A stretch of DNA of 64,000 nt from Colias croceus. Lineage: Eukaryota > Arthropoda > Insecta > Lepidoptera > Pieridae. Positions 26,901 to 37,642 of this stretch are shown here, piece by piece (within the stretch, counting starts at the first letter, position 1; each line of letters starts with the position of its first letter). A program made the position numbers and the translations under genes. Location: contig NC_059552.1 in the NCBI RefSeq assembly GCF_905220415.1, positions 5,781,001 to 5,845,000 on the forward strand, in the 5' to 3' direction. The notes under the pieces were generated by a model. That model searched no databases and was not told the origin of the DNA. It saw nothing but the letters and a program-made list of their open reading frames with translations.

Positions 26901-28971
26901 ACGTAAAATTAAGTACAAGAAATAGGTATTTAATAATTTTATTGAATACATTTAATTTAATTAAAATGTCTGGTCCATTTTGCAGGTTCATGTGTTCATA
27001 CAATTTATAATTACAGAACACTGATGTCTTCTGAAAATACTTATTATTTTCTCTTTGGACCAACTTAAATTATTTGAAACACTTTTATTTGTATTTTACA
27101 TTTATAAATTAGTTAATGCAAGATATGAAGTACATAAACTTTAAACTATTATCAACTTAAAAATGCATTGTTAATTAAGGTTTGTAAAAAAATGATTTTC
27201 TGGATTTTTAAATAAAGGCGCGAATGTCAAGGAAAGTCACGCAAATTCTTATCTTTTGTTATAATAACGTATTTCATATTTAATCTATTGCGTAGATTCG
27301 AACCCTGTTTTCCGTACACCGCCCTCGTCCCAAATACGTACCTACACTTTGATGTTTCATTTATCAATATTTTGCTTGTCGCTGAACATCCTTAAAACAT
27401 CGATACTATGTCGGATTATCCCTGTAAATCCGGATTACGTGACAAGCACAAACTTTATGATATCGGTTCAACGGGGAATTATTTATGGGAACATGGTTAC
27501 GCACTGACACATATTGCAAAACAGTAGTTAAGATAAATTCGGTACGTTATATACGACCGTATGAGTTCATAATTCGTATTTATTTTATATAAATATGATC
27601 CGTTGAGTAAAATATTGTTTTATTTTCTTTGAGATAAGCTATTTTAAAGGAGTTATTGGTTAATTTCATAGAAATGTAAATAACAAGACTTGTTATTTAG
27701 ATTTCTAGGGAATAGAGACAGATAGAAATCTAAGTAACATTTCATTGGTTAATTTCCATATACATACATCTATGTATGGATGTAGGAATATCATCATATT
27801 CCTTCTTTCAAAAATATCCAGAATAACACATAATATACTTCTTATGTTTATATTATGACAGACTGTCTGCTCGGCGAGTTCGTTCATTTTACTATACATA
27901 TACGATTTATAGAAGAAATAAATTTTCTAAGTTAATGAAAACGGATAGGCTTTTATAGTAACTAAGTATAAATATTTTATTATAAAATCGAGGAAAATTT
28001 CTATGAAACAGTAAATATCGAGTATATTTGGACATCGATAAAATATAAGAAAAAAGTAGCACATCACTGGGAAACGCTTCTATGACTTCCTTGGCCAAAT
28101 GCACATTTTATTTATGTTTCATCTTATTACGCGATGTCCCAATGGCGGACAGGATAAAGGCATGTTAATTTTTCCGAGGATATATCATGTATGCTTATAT
28201 TTGTATGCTTATGCTTATACATTTAAAATGACAAACTCATATCATGAAAAAAAAAATTTCTCTTGGTTTGTGATGAGGATTTTATTCTTATTGTAACCAC
28301 AGTTGTTACTATAAATTGCGTATCGTTACAGTACATTGGGCATTTAAATAAAATTATTTATTATCAGATGTTACTTTCTTTCACCGTCAGAAACTTATTT
28401 TGTAAAATAATAATTTTATTGTGAGTGTATAACTGTATGATGTATTCAATTCTTTATCAAAAAATCAATGTCGTGTTCGGTTATATGTTTATCAATTGGC
28501 TGGTTTCCTTTGTATGTATTGGGTGTCAAAGAAAGAAGAAAGAAAAGAAATAGTCAGGTATTAATAGTTCCTAGCTGCTATAAGCGAGTGGGCGTATCGG
28601 AACCTATTTTGAGATACAAATGAATATCATGCCAAAGTAAATAGGGTTTCTATAGAGCCTTATGGCATTTAGATTTATTAGCAGATGCTTTACCGTAAAC
28701 CAACTACTACCAATCGAGATATAGCTGCTCAGAAATATTACAAATACGAATTGAAATTTTTTTTTATTGAAATTTAATAAACCATTCGGGATTTCATAAT
28801 TAACTTAAAAACTACAGTTTTTTTTTGACAAACAGTAAAGTAAAAAGGAAAACTTTAAATGATATAAGTAATTACTTATAGCGTCCAAATAACGATCACA
28901 AGATATTAATATCCGTGGAAAAAGAATTTAAGCCTGCATATTTCCTAGTCGTTAACTTTGTCGTTTCTAAT

Positions 28972-29014
28972 CATCGAGATATAATATGTACTACGTAGTA
29001 CATATATCTCGATG
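28972..29014. repeat. Short palindrome around TACTACGTAGTA
   Basis: The sequence CATCGAGATAT...ATATCTCGATG folds on itself with almost no loop and one two-base bulge, giving about 20 paired positions per arm. Confidence 0.65.
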
Positions 29015-31470
29015 TTTCTAATAGAAATGGATATTAAAATTATTATATCTTTTTGGGAATATCCCTCATCCATTCCAAACGTAGTATATTGACTCCGAAC
29101 AATTACACATTGATTTTCTGTGAAATTCTGTGGCCTCATGTATGGCAATTCAGCATTCACATATTTGCTCTTGTCCTATTTCAAACCGCTTGACATTATT
29201 CCACCCACTTTTTCTCATTTATAAACCACAATCCTTTTCTTTACTCTTGGGCTATATTCTCCATGACACATAATAATAGGATAACAGGACTAACAGAATT
29301 ACAACAAAATACAAAACGACCAAAAGTATATATTATGGTTGGAATATGAAAATTAAATAACAAATGAAGAAATAAACATACTTATAGCATGACGTCGTTA
29401 ATTAATTATGTCGTGTGTTCAAAAAGTGGAATAATATATTTTAAATTAGGTACTTAGTTAATTATTAAATCTTTATTTTACAAGAATTTACAATATAAGT
29501 CAAAAATGTACATTGTGAGTAGGTACGTATTTGAAAAATATATTGTTATAATAATTGAAATAAAAAATAATTTCGCAGCTACGTAGTTACTATAAATGGA
29601 CTATTTATTTACTAAAAATTCAAATTTACAATACCTAAAACAACAACTTTAAATATTTTTCGCAGACTATAACATAAATGGACTTTTTTAACAGTCATTT
29701 TTAAAACATTAATCGTTCTATGTAAATACTAGTACCTACCTATTCTAAAAAAAATAATTTACGCCAATTATAATTTTTTTTAATAAACAACTTAAATGAA
29801 CCTTGTTTCCCAAAATGTCTCAAACTTATTATTTCAAGAAAAATATAACTGAAAGAAAATTCACTCGCGTGTACTTTCTAGACTGGAAAATTCCTCTCCC
29901 TTCGCACTCCTCGTAACATATATAATATATATTACAATGTCGCTGTTTTATCTTTATGTATTGTTCAAGAATTTTCATTTAGAAGCTGCATTTTAATTAC
30001 ATGCTCAGATTACATTCATGCCTTTAGAGCGCGTGGTAGAAACATTATTTTATGCTGGCCTCATATGCCCCTAAATTTTAAGTCTATTGCTGCTTGTTCA
30101 TATCATTTCTTATTTTTTTCAGAACAAGATTATTGATTTAATGTCAAGACTAGTTTCAAAATCAAAACTATTTTGTTATATTGTATAAGGCTGTGTCGAG
30201 AAACGTTGGCCGAAAGCCTCACCAATACGCTTACGTGAATCACGACGCTGTGGAAAAGCTATTGAGAACTAAGTATTTTATCTTTTTCGTCCAGCTATCT
30301 CACATTTTGTTTGGAATATCGGAGTGATTTAGTGAAATCAATAAAGAAATTAAATAATGACGGTTTGACAGAATATTATTTATAAGCAATTGTATTGAAT
30401 ATAAACAAGCAATAATGTCTCATTATTTTCTATTTCACTAGCATATTTCCTAAAAAATGGAATGGTTTGTTAATTTGTTGGAGCATTAAAAGTACCTTCT
30501 CAAGGAGTGCCATTCCATTCTATTACTATAGAGTAACATAAAGTTAAAACATTTATGAAATATTAAACTAGTTTGTAGAAGGTACTTTCAAGAAATGATA
30601 TTGCGTTTACAAAGTTCTAAATTAAATTTCATAGTTTGCGACGACAGTGAAAACAAGCACCTTGGGCTATTTGTGGGGAAATGAGAAGTAAAATAAGGAG
30701 TCGTAGCCGTTAAGAGGATCACTTAGTTTCTAACGCAAACAAATAAATCTACCGAATGTTACGTCCAGACGAAATGTATTATCTACTTAAAGACTATTGG
30801 CCGGAGAAGGTTAAGTAATTAATTTAAGCAAAAAAATAATAGTTTTATTTTTCCAATAGACCATCGTGTTATTTTTATCATCGTTCTATCGTGTTTGTTA
30901 TTATTTTCTAAATGTATAAAATTTTTCACATGAAATAAATAAAAGAATTTACTTCAGTGTAAGTAATTAATTAAGCCGTTAAATTAACATAACGGATCGA
31001 AATTAAAACTTTAAATCGAATTAAAACAGAAAAATCGCGAAAACAAAAGCTCAAATGGCCACATGTGAGAAACGCCTGTTAATCGTCAGACTCTAGTGAA
31101 AATTGACGTGCACAGTTTTCTTTATCCGTTTGCTTCTCATTTTAATTCAATTTAGTGGATGAAGGAGAAAAAGTAATCTCCAGGGTTGGGTCGGGACACG
31201 CTACAGAGAGATTGGAAGTCATCGACGCAGTATTGGGACGAACTCATATACTTTTATGGTAGCGAAAGTTTTTATTCGCGGCACGAGTAAGATTCACAAT
31301 CCGCGCGGAACCTCTTTTGTATGCGTGCCCTGTGGATCTAAATATTCGGGCAGTAAAAAATTGACTGCGAAATTAGGTTCTACATAAATGCTTTCTTTAC
31401 CTCAGAGACGACATATAAATTACCTAAATATTATAATACATAGTGATATCAACCATGGCCAAGACATAAA

Positions 31471-31693
31471 AAGTGAAGTCCCATCACCCATGTCCCCGTA
31501 GTGGGGTAAGGGGCAGATGCATTATGCATACATCTGTTTCACTGATCGATTTTCTTTTTAGGGACAAGTAGGTGATCAGCCTTCTGTGTCCTACCAGACC
31601 GAGACATTTTTTTTTTCTTCGTCTCCACCGGGAATCGAACCCAGGACCCCTCGGTTCTACGCTCACGCGTCAACCACTGTACCAAGGCGGCGG
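31471..31693 (-). mobile_element. tRNA-derived SINE
   Basis: On the minus strand the right end carries an A box (TGGTACAGTGG, 31684-31674) and a B box (GGTTCGATTCCCGGT, 31641-31627), the internal RNA polymerase III promoter of a tRNA-like head. The body continues leftwards to GACTTCACTT near 31471. The tRNA-like part has lost the ability to fold as a complete tRNA. A worn copy of the same family lies at 51641-51818. Confidence 0.8.
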
Positions 31694-33279
31694 TCTAATA
31701 AAAGTGTTTCAAACAGTTAAAACTTCAACGTTAGTGATAATATTCTTTTTAAAAACGTTGACCTTAAAGACCCTATAAATAATTAAACTTATATTGTAAT
31801 TTGTTAATCTTGCTGACGTTTTCTATATCTGCTGAACAAAGGATTATTTCAAAAATTTTAATCAAAGAGAAATGCCCTATTCACCTTCGACATTAAATCG
31901 GCTCGAACCTCACTAATTAAATGTTTGTCGTTTTAACAAGTAAATCAAACTTTATATTACACGGCTGTTTTCTAAGTAATTGCCCACTCTACCGAAATAA
32001 GAGCTTTAAAAGAAAAGTTTGCATCGCAATAAAAACTCGTTTCTTTCGGGCCTCGTAACTCCTAAACTTTCTTTGGGTTTTTTTGTTATCGCGTAAAATC
32101 TTGGAAAAATAATCATCCACGATACGCACTTAAACCACTGATCTCAGAACTTTATAATAAATATAAATCAACTTGATAAATACGTTTTTATTTAGAAGCT
32201 CGGTAAAAATAGAATAAGTAAAATTGATTTGCTGTTTCGTGAAAAGACTGTTAATTACACAATAGTTGTTTTCAAAAAACAAAACAAAATGACCTCTAAA
32301 CTGAAAATCATGTTGAAAACTTTGCTGTCTTCTTAGAAGCAGGCATCTATTTGAATGATCGGTAGGTATTTTGTTCTACCGAAATATTAACGTGAAATAA
32401 ATACGTCGAAGAAGAAGAAAGGGTCGTATAAGTCAATACTTCAATATCCACGTTATAGCTTAGTGTAATTAGAGTTTTCCAGTAAATTCCATATGCGATC
32501 ATAAAATTTTATTTTCTTGATTTAAAAATATATTGGTTATTTTCAAATATTGAATAATAGTATTAAAACTTGTGGGTTGCGATTAACTTAAAATAAATAC
32601 GTAGAAACTCTATGCGTAGAAATTTGAAATCTAGAATAATATATTTAACCACACGGGATTGTCTATCTCAACTATTCTATTTTTAATGAAAGGATATCAC
32701 TGATTAAGCATCTGTTCTTATCACCAAGATACGTATCTTTTTTGCTTTTATCGGATTATGTAGAGATTTTAGTAGGCTTTTACCGACATGGTAATAGGAA
32801 GGGGAAAATGGAAGGGCTGGTTTAACTAGTAAAAATTTAGTTAGACCTTATGCATATTAATATCTACTTGTACCTTATTTTCTGAATGAATGTTTATATT
32901 TAGTAAATCGTCACATTGATTGATTGTACAAGAATTTAACCCTACAGTAGTACTTAGTAGCGTATCTAAAAGTGACGTGTGATGTCGCGTGGTCTGCAAG
33001 GGTATACCATTTCTAAAATAAGAAAATGTACACAAATAAATTAAAAAGTCTGTTTATTTATTTATAAAATTATAATTAATCTTCATAACTACATATATAT
33101 TTTCTATTTAAAATAATCATCAAAACATACAACCATAATATGTTTAATGATTTGAAAAAACAACTAAAACAAAAAATACCTCTTTTGCAGTCGTAATATA
33201 ACATAATTCACATTATATGAAATCAAAACAAATATATACATGAAAATCCTAGTCTAATTTATTAAATATATAATATAAT
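31694..33279. other. AT-rich non-coding stretch
   Basis: No gene, RNA gene or strong repeat was seen on either strand. Confidence 0.6.
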
Positions 33280-33538
33280 TTATTTAAGTTTCAATTTATC
33301 TCCAGTATAGGCATCTACTGCTGCTTCTCTACATGGTCTCAATAAATACATTATAAAATTTATAATTTATGAGTTTTGTAACATTATTTTAAATTTTACA
33401 AGAAAATATTTGTAAAAAATAAATGAAACAGTCACAACAAAAACCTTACGTAGTTGGTCGCGCAGCATACGTACGTAGACCACGAATTTTGCGCAGCTCC
33501 TGTTGCACAACCACGCGCACCCGACTCTCCGCGCTGCA
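33280..33538 (-). CDS. Possible 3'-terminal two exons of an unidentified minus-strand gene
   Basis: Two GC-richer islands in AT-rich DNA read as an exon pair. Exon A (33538-33450, 89 nt) follows a cactcag acceptor, is open for 29 codons with GC-rich third positions (includes QQELRKIRGLRTYAAR) and ends at a GTAAGG donor in phase 2. A 112-bp intron follows. Exon B (33337-33280) starts after ATTGAG, or 9 nt later after TGTAG in the same frame, continues as EAAVDAYTGDKLKLK and ends at TAA, with AATAAA about 20 nt beyond. Matching phase, small intron, codon composition and poly(A) signal support a real gene end. I do not recognise the protein, and no upstream exon was found. It could be the end of a gene on the far side of the receptor, or chance. 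Confidence 0.3.
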
Positions 33539-35081
33539 CTGAGTGCATGCGGCAATTATTCAACTTAGAGTACACGAAGGATTAAATAGCTGGAGCTATA
33601 ATATTTTTTGAAATTTGCAATTTTGTATCACTGGATTACATATGTAGAACACGCGAATACTGTAGGGTTAAATTTATATGATCATGTATTAGACCTTCTT
33701 AAAACAATAAATAATTAAAGCTAAAAGTATAAACTATCATGACATATATACTTTAGCAACTACGTATACACAATGTTTTATTCGTTTCCTCTATGTTTAT
33801 AACGTATTTTACCGCCTCACATTTCCGGTACAAAAATGTACCCACGACACATCGGCCACAATCAATGGGCAACAATATATTCCGCTTGCATGTATGAGCC
33901 CTAATGCGATAAGTTAGATCGGGTTATCGAGATCACCAATCTTGTTTTATTTGATACACCCGTGCGTGACTTGCGTTACTTGTTTATGTTCGCAGATATT
34001 CGCGATAAGCCTCAAGCATTGGTAAAACTCACATGGGGTATTCGATCAGAACGCAAATTAAATCACTGAGAGCCACGATAAAGGAAATACGGATTATGTT
34101 TGTTGAATTTTAGTCGGAACGAAAATTTTCATGCTATTGGAATAGCTATTAAAATAGGTTATAATAGTTAAGTTATCATGTGGAACCAATTAAAAAAATG
34201 TAGGGACTAATTGACAAAACTGCATTTTATTAAAACAAAGAAATTGAAATTCAATATTAAGACTAGAAATAAAACAGTTCGTTCTACTAGTTAAACTTAT
34301 GTTTATTGCATTAATTAATCATAAGCCCCAATGCCACATTCTCATTACATGTCTGTCGAAAATGTAGTTTTATAACACCCTTTTACTTTTCTTGATGTGC
34401 ATAAAATAATGCGAAAACTGAATACGTTCCTCTAACGACCTGTAAAAGAGATACCAACACAATAATATAAACACTCATTATAAAATGCTAGAAACATTTC
34501 TAAATGATAATAATATTATTCATAAAGCAGACATGCGTTTTAAAATATATTCCCAAAAACGTGAATTTAAAATAAGAGCACAGTTCATTTACTGAGCATA
34601 TTTTCCATAGCTGCATAAAGTAATTTTTTTTAAATCATTTATATTAAAATTGTTTGACTTAATTTGTTTGGTATCTTAATATGTTTGGTATCTTTGTATC
34701 AAAATACGGAGAAATTGGTTCGGATTGACATGCTCTAGGTTTATTTTTCCAACGAACCTCAATCAGCAATATTTCTTACCAATAGGCAAACAATTAAAAG
34801 AATTAATGTTTGCCCAATAAAATATTTTTGGATGAATTAATATTTGTATTGTCCCCACTAACGATGCGCTCTCAATTCATTTCGGCTTCATAAAAGAATA
34901 AAAATAATTTGAGCTGAGAAGCAACACACAAATAAAAATTCAATAAAGGTTTCTTTGGGTTCAGAATTATGAGACATGGCAATCAAAGCGTGCTTTGTTT
35001 TCAAATAAAATAGAATCCCAGGTCTACGGGAATACTTAAAACTTAATATTTAAAAGTTGTTCTTCAAATGTGCATACTCAC
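33539..35081. other. Region downstream of the odorant receptor, expected to hold its last exon
   Basis: The receptor's missing terminal exon should lie here on the minus strand, but no acceptor followed by a family-like C terminus was recognised. A GC-richer patch at 33830-34090 is unexplained. Confidence 0.4.
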
Positions 35082-37239
35082 CAAAAGAAACGTCGCATAC
35101 GTTAGTTCTAGCATTTTAAAAGCTTTCATTATCGGAGGACGCTGTGCTTGAACACATGCGATCGAGACAATCTTGCGGAGATGACAACCTCGCGGCAAGT
35201 GTGCGGGAAAGAGATGCCAGCCACAATAGAAAATTGAGTCTGATAGCAACGACGCCTACAAAATTAAAATAAATATTTCTTATTTGCATATAATTTATTT
35301 AAATTTTAAAATAAATCCATCATTTATAATGATATAATATTAGATAGATAAAGATAGATATCTTTCTTACCTGATACGTTATCTCTCCTGCATTACATAG
35401 GAAAAGACCGAGCAACAAAAATAAAGCAGCGACAAAGAAAATTATCTTGAGACTTGCAACAAATGTTAAATCTTCTGAAACCTACACAGAAATGATTATG
35501 TATTTTCATTATTATTTATTAATTTACAAAACACTTTTTAAAAACCTTACCGCAATTTGAAGCAAAAGTGACACAGCAGATCCTGAGCTCTGGCATAGCT
35601 GGCATGCCATTACATTACCAAAGGCTTTAACAATTTCCTTTCCTAACCTGTTTAAAAAAAGTAATGACTAACCAAGTAAATTAACACAAACTGTTCTATA
35701 AATTGCGACACTTTGAATACCTCAAAAGTTCCTTATGCATAATAATGCCTTCTATAAGTCCATTTCTCAACTTTTCCGCCGCCATCTCAGAATTGCCCAT
35801 TTCACAGATCCTTTCTACCTCATCTCGTAAGTCTTCAAAATAATGTCTCAATGTAATAAACTTGTACTTATACATTATCAGATTAGCCATTGTAAAGCCG
35901 TCTACAGTTATTATCATGCTCATCAACATCACGAATAGGGTAATAGTAGTTAATATTCTGATTATGTTTGCCATCACTGAGTTATCGGTAAATGTTGGAT
36001 AATATGTGACGACAGTGACAAAGTGGGATCCTAAAATTAAAAAATAATAACTACTACAATTATTATTATCGTTACGCCAGTACCTACTAGGTAGTGTTAT
36101 TTCGCTTTATGAATCAAGAGATGCACTAGAATTGTTTTCATTTCAAACACAGCACAAAATTTCGAAATGTTCCTGCAGAATTTTTTCTGAAATAACCCGA
36201 ATTCACAATGTATGTGATTTTGACCGCAGTAGCAATCTGCAATAAGACGATTGATGCAACGAAACACTAGTTGGATTTTGAATGTAGAATCAAAACTAAC
36301 AATAACAAAAAAGGAAAAAAACATTTCAAAAAAGGATAGGAATAGGAGGTTCTCAATTTGCTATTACTTCTTATTTTTTCTTTTACTTGAATAGAACGGT
36401 ACCTTCTACGAATACCAGATATAAATATTTAAAACATAAATATAAATATTATAGGACATTATTACACAAATCGATCTAGTCCCACAGTAAGCTCAATTAA
36501 GGCTTGTGTTGTGGGAACTAGGCGACGATAAATATAATATGTATTTAAAAAATAGATATATAGATAATAACACCCAGACCCAAGAACAAATAATTGAGTT
36601 CATCACACAAATATTTGCCCTGACCGGGGATCGAACCCGGGACCGTCGGCTCAGTAGGCAGTTACTTTACCACTGCGCCAACCGCGTCGTCAAACTATAT
36701 AACTTATATAACTAGATAATTTTATATCAATAAAAACTTGGATTGAAAGGCTTACCTTCGTATACTTTTCGTAATCCTTCAAACACAAAACAAGCAGCCG
36801 AGCCATATACCGTACCAGTATACGCTATAATGTTTATCTTCATTATTCTGTATTTTTCTGCCATAAGAGAATCTTTCTCGTGTAACTCACATACTCGTAT
36901 CATGTCGTACATCAACTTCTTTATCAAATTTTTATTAAGTAATACAGAGAAAATTTTTATCATCACAATTGCGTGACTAACAGAAAATGTTATTGAATCA
37001 CTTTTTTCATCTTCCGGAAAGTCGCCAACTAAAGCCGCCATTATCTCTAATGCCGTCATAGAACCATATGCTAGGAATAACATTAGAGTAAACAGTCTAT
37101 AGTAAATAACGGAATCATCTCCTATTTCCCCATTCTCATACCAAAAATTCCCAGAACCCACGAGGAATATTTTCCTACAAAATGTTTTAAGTATATAATA
37201 ATTCTTCATGGTAGGTACGTGTGAATAGACTTCTTTCAA
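35082..37239 (-). CDS. Odorant receptor (insect 7tm_6 family), five exons, last exon not found
   Basis: Member of the insect odorant receptor family, ligand-gated cation channel subunits of olfactory neuron membranes that work with the co-receptor Orco. Exons on the minus strand: 37239-36756, 36030-35721, 35647-35551, 35481-35371, 35255-35082; GT/AG and phases (1,2,0,0) all agree, giving 392 codons. Hydrophobic segments: residues about 43-70, 80-105 and 131-157 in exon 1; 181-215 in exon 2; about 272-297 in exon 3; about 303-330 in exon 4, ending in GEITYQ; and 375-392 in exon 5. The GSHFVTVVTYYPTF stretch at the exon 1/2 junction and the AQRPPIMKAFKM stretch in exon 5 are typical of the family. 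Receptors usually have about 390-420 residues, so only a short terminal exon is missing: the donor (GTGAGT) after 35082 is good, and without splicing the frame ends after five codons. The ligand cannot be told from sequence. Intron 1 carries a SINE. The first ATG of the open frame was taken as start; a nearby downstream ATG is possible. Confidence 0.9.
36454..36692 (-). mobile_element. tRNA-derived SINE in odorant receptor intron 1
   Basis: On the minus strand the right end holds an A box (TGGCGCAGTGG, 36680-36670) and a B box (GGTTCGATCCCCGGTC, 36637-36622). The left part contains CTAGTCCCACAGTAAGCTC and GTTGTGGGAACTAGGCG, a very common lepidopteran SINE body, and ends in an AT-rich tail. 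This family differs from the SINE at 31.5 kb. It lies in the same orientation as the host gene, inside intron 1 (36755-36031), well away from the splice sites. Confidence 0.85.
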
Positions 37240-37482
37240 ATAACAAAATGGTGTCTGGCAGTAATTATTATTAGAAATTTGTTTTAAAAGTCAATTTAGT
37301 TGTTAGAAGTTAAGTAAGTTAGTGTAAAGTTTGCTCTAATAGATTTTTAAATACAATTCAGCATTGTATTAAGTTATAATATCGAGTTGGCTCTATTTAA
37401 AAAATGTTTTATTATATTTTCTTACCATAAAAATATTTTATAGTATTTTCTAGTGTTTGAGTTTATGCGAGTATATTGTACA

Positions 37483-37642
37483 TTTAGAAACTTTATGATT
37501 TTAACGGATTTTAAACTTGACGGAGCGGAGAGGAATTTCAGTCTCCCTGTGATCACGCTCGCTGCAAAGTAAGCGAAAAGTCGGGATAATAATGTAATGA
37601 ATAAATCGCGTTTAAAATCCGTTAAAATCTTTAATTTCTAAA
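37483..37642. mobile_element. 160-bp MITE upstream of the odorant receptor
   Basis: A 20-bp exact inverted repeat (37497-37516 and 37610-37629, GATTTTAACGGATTTTAAAC) extends with small gaps to TTTAGAAA/TTTCTAAA, giving arms of about 33 bp. The centre is GC-richer with no coding potential. It lies about 250 bp upstream of the receptor start codon, so it may fall within the promoter region. No target duplication was identified. Confidence 0.7.

Larger units (their letters stand above)
23143..31470. other. AT-rich non-coding stretch with two hairpins
   Basis: No gene recognised on either strand. Sharp structures are the hairpins at 23937-23989 and 28972-29014. A less AT-rich patch at 24290-24620 has no usable open frame. 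Confidence 0.55.

Noticed and set aside
27679..27698. Small palindrome AATAACAAG/CTTGTTATT
   Set aside because: About 10-bp arms of AT-rich sequence are expected by chance at this composition.
31627..31693. Possible tRNA gene (A and B boxes present)
   Set aside because: The boxes belong to the tRNA-like head of a SINE; a full cloverleaf with acceptor stem is not present. The same holds for the boxes at 36622-36680.
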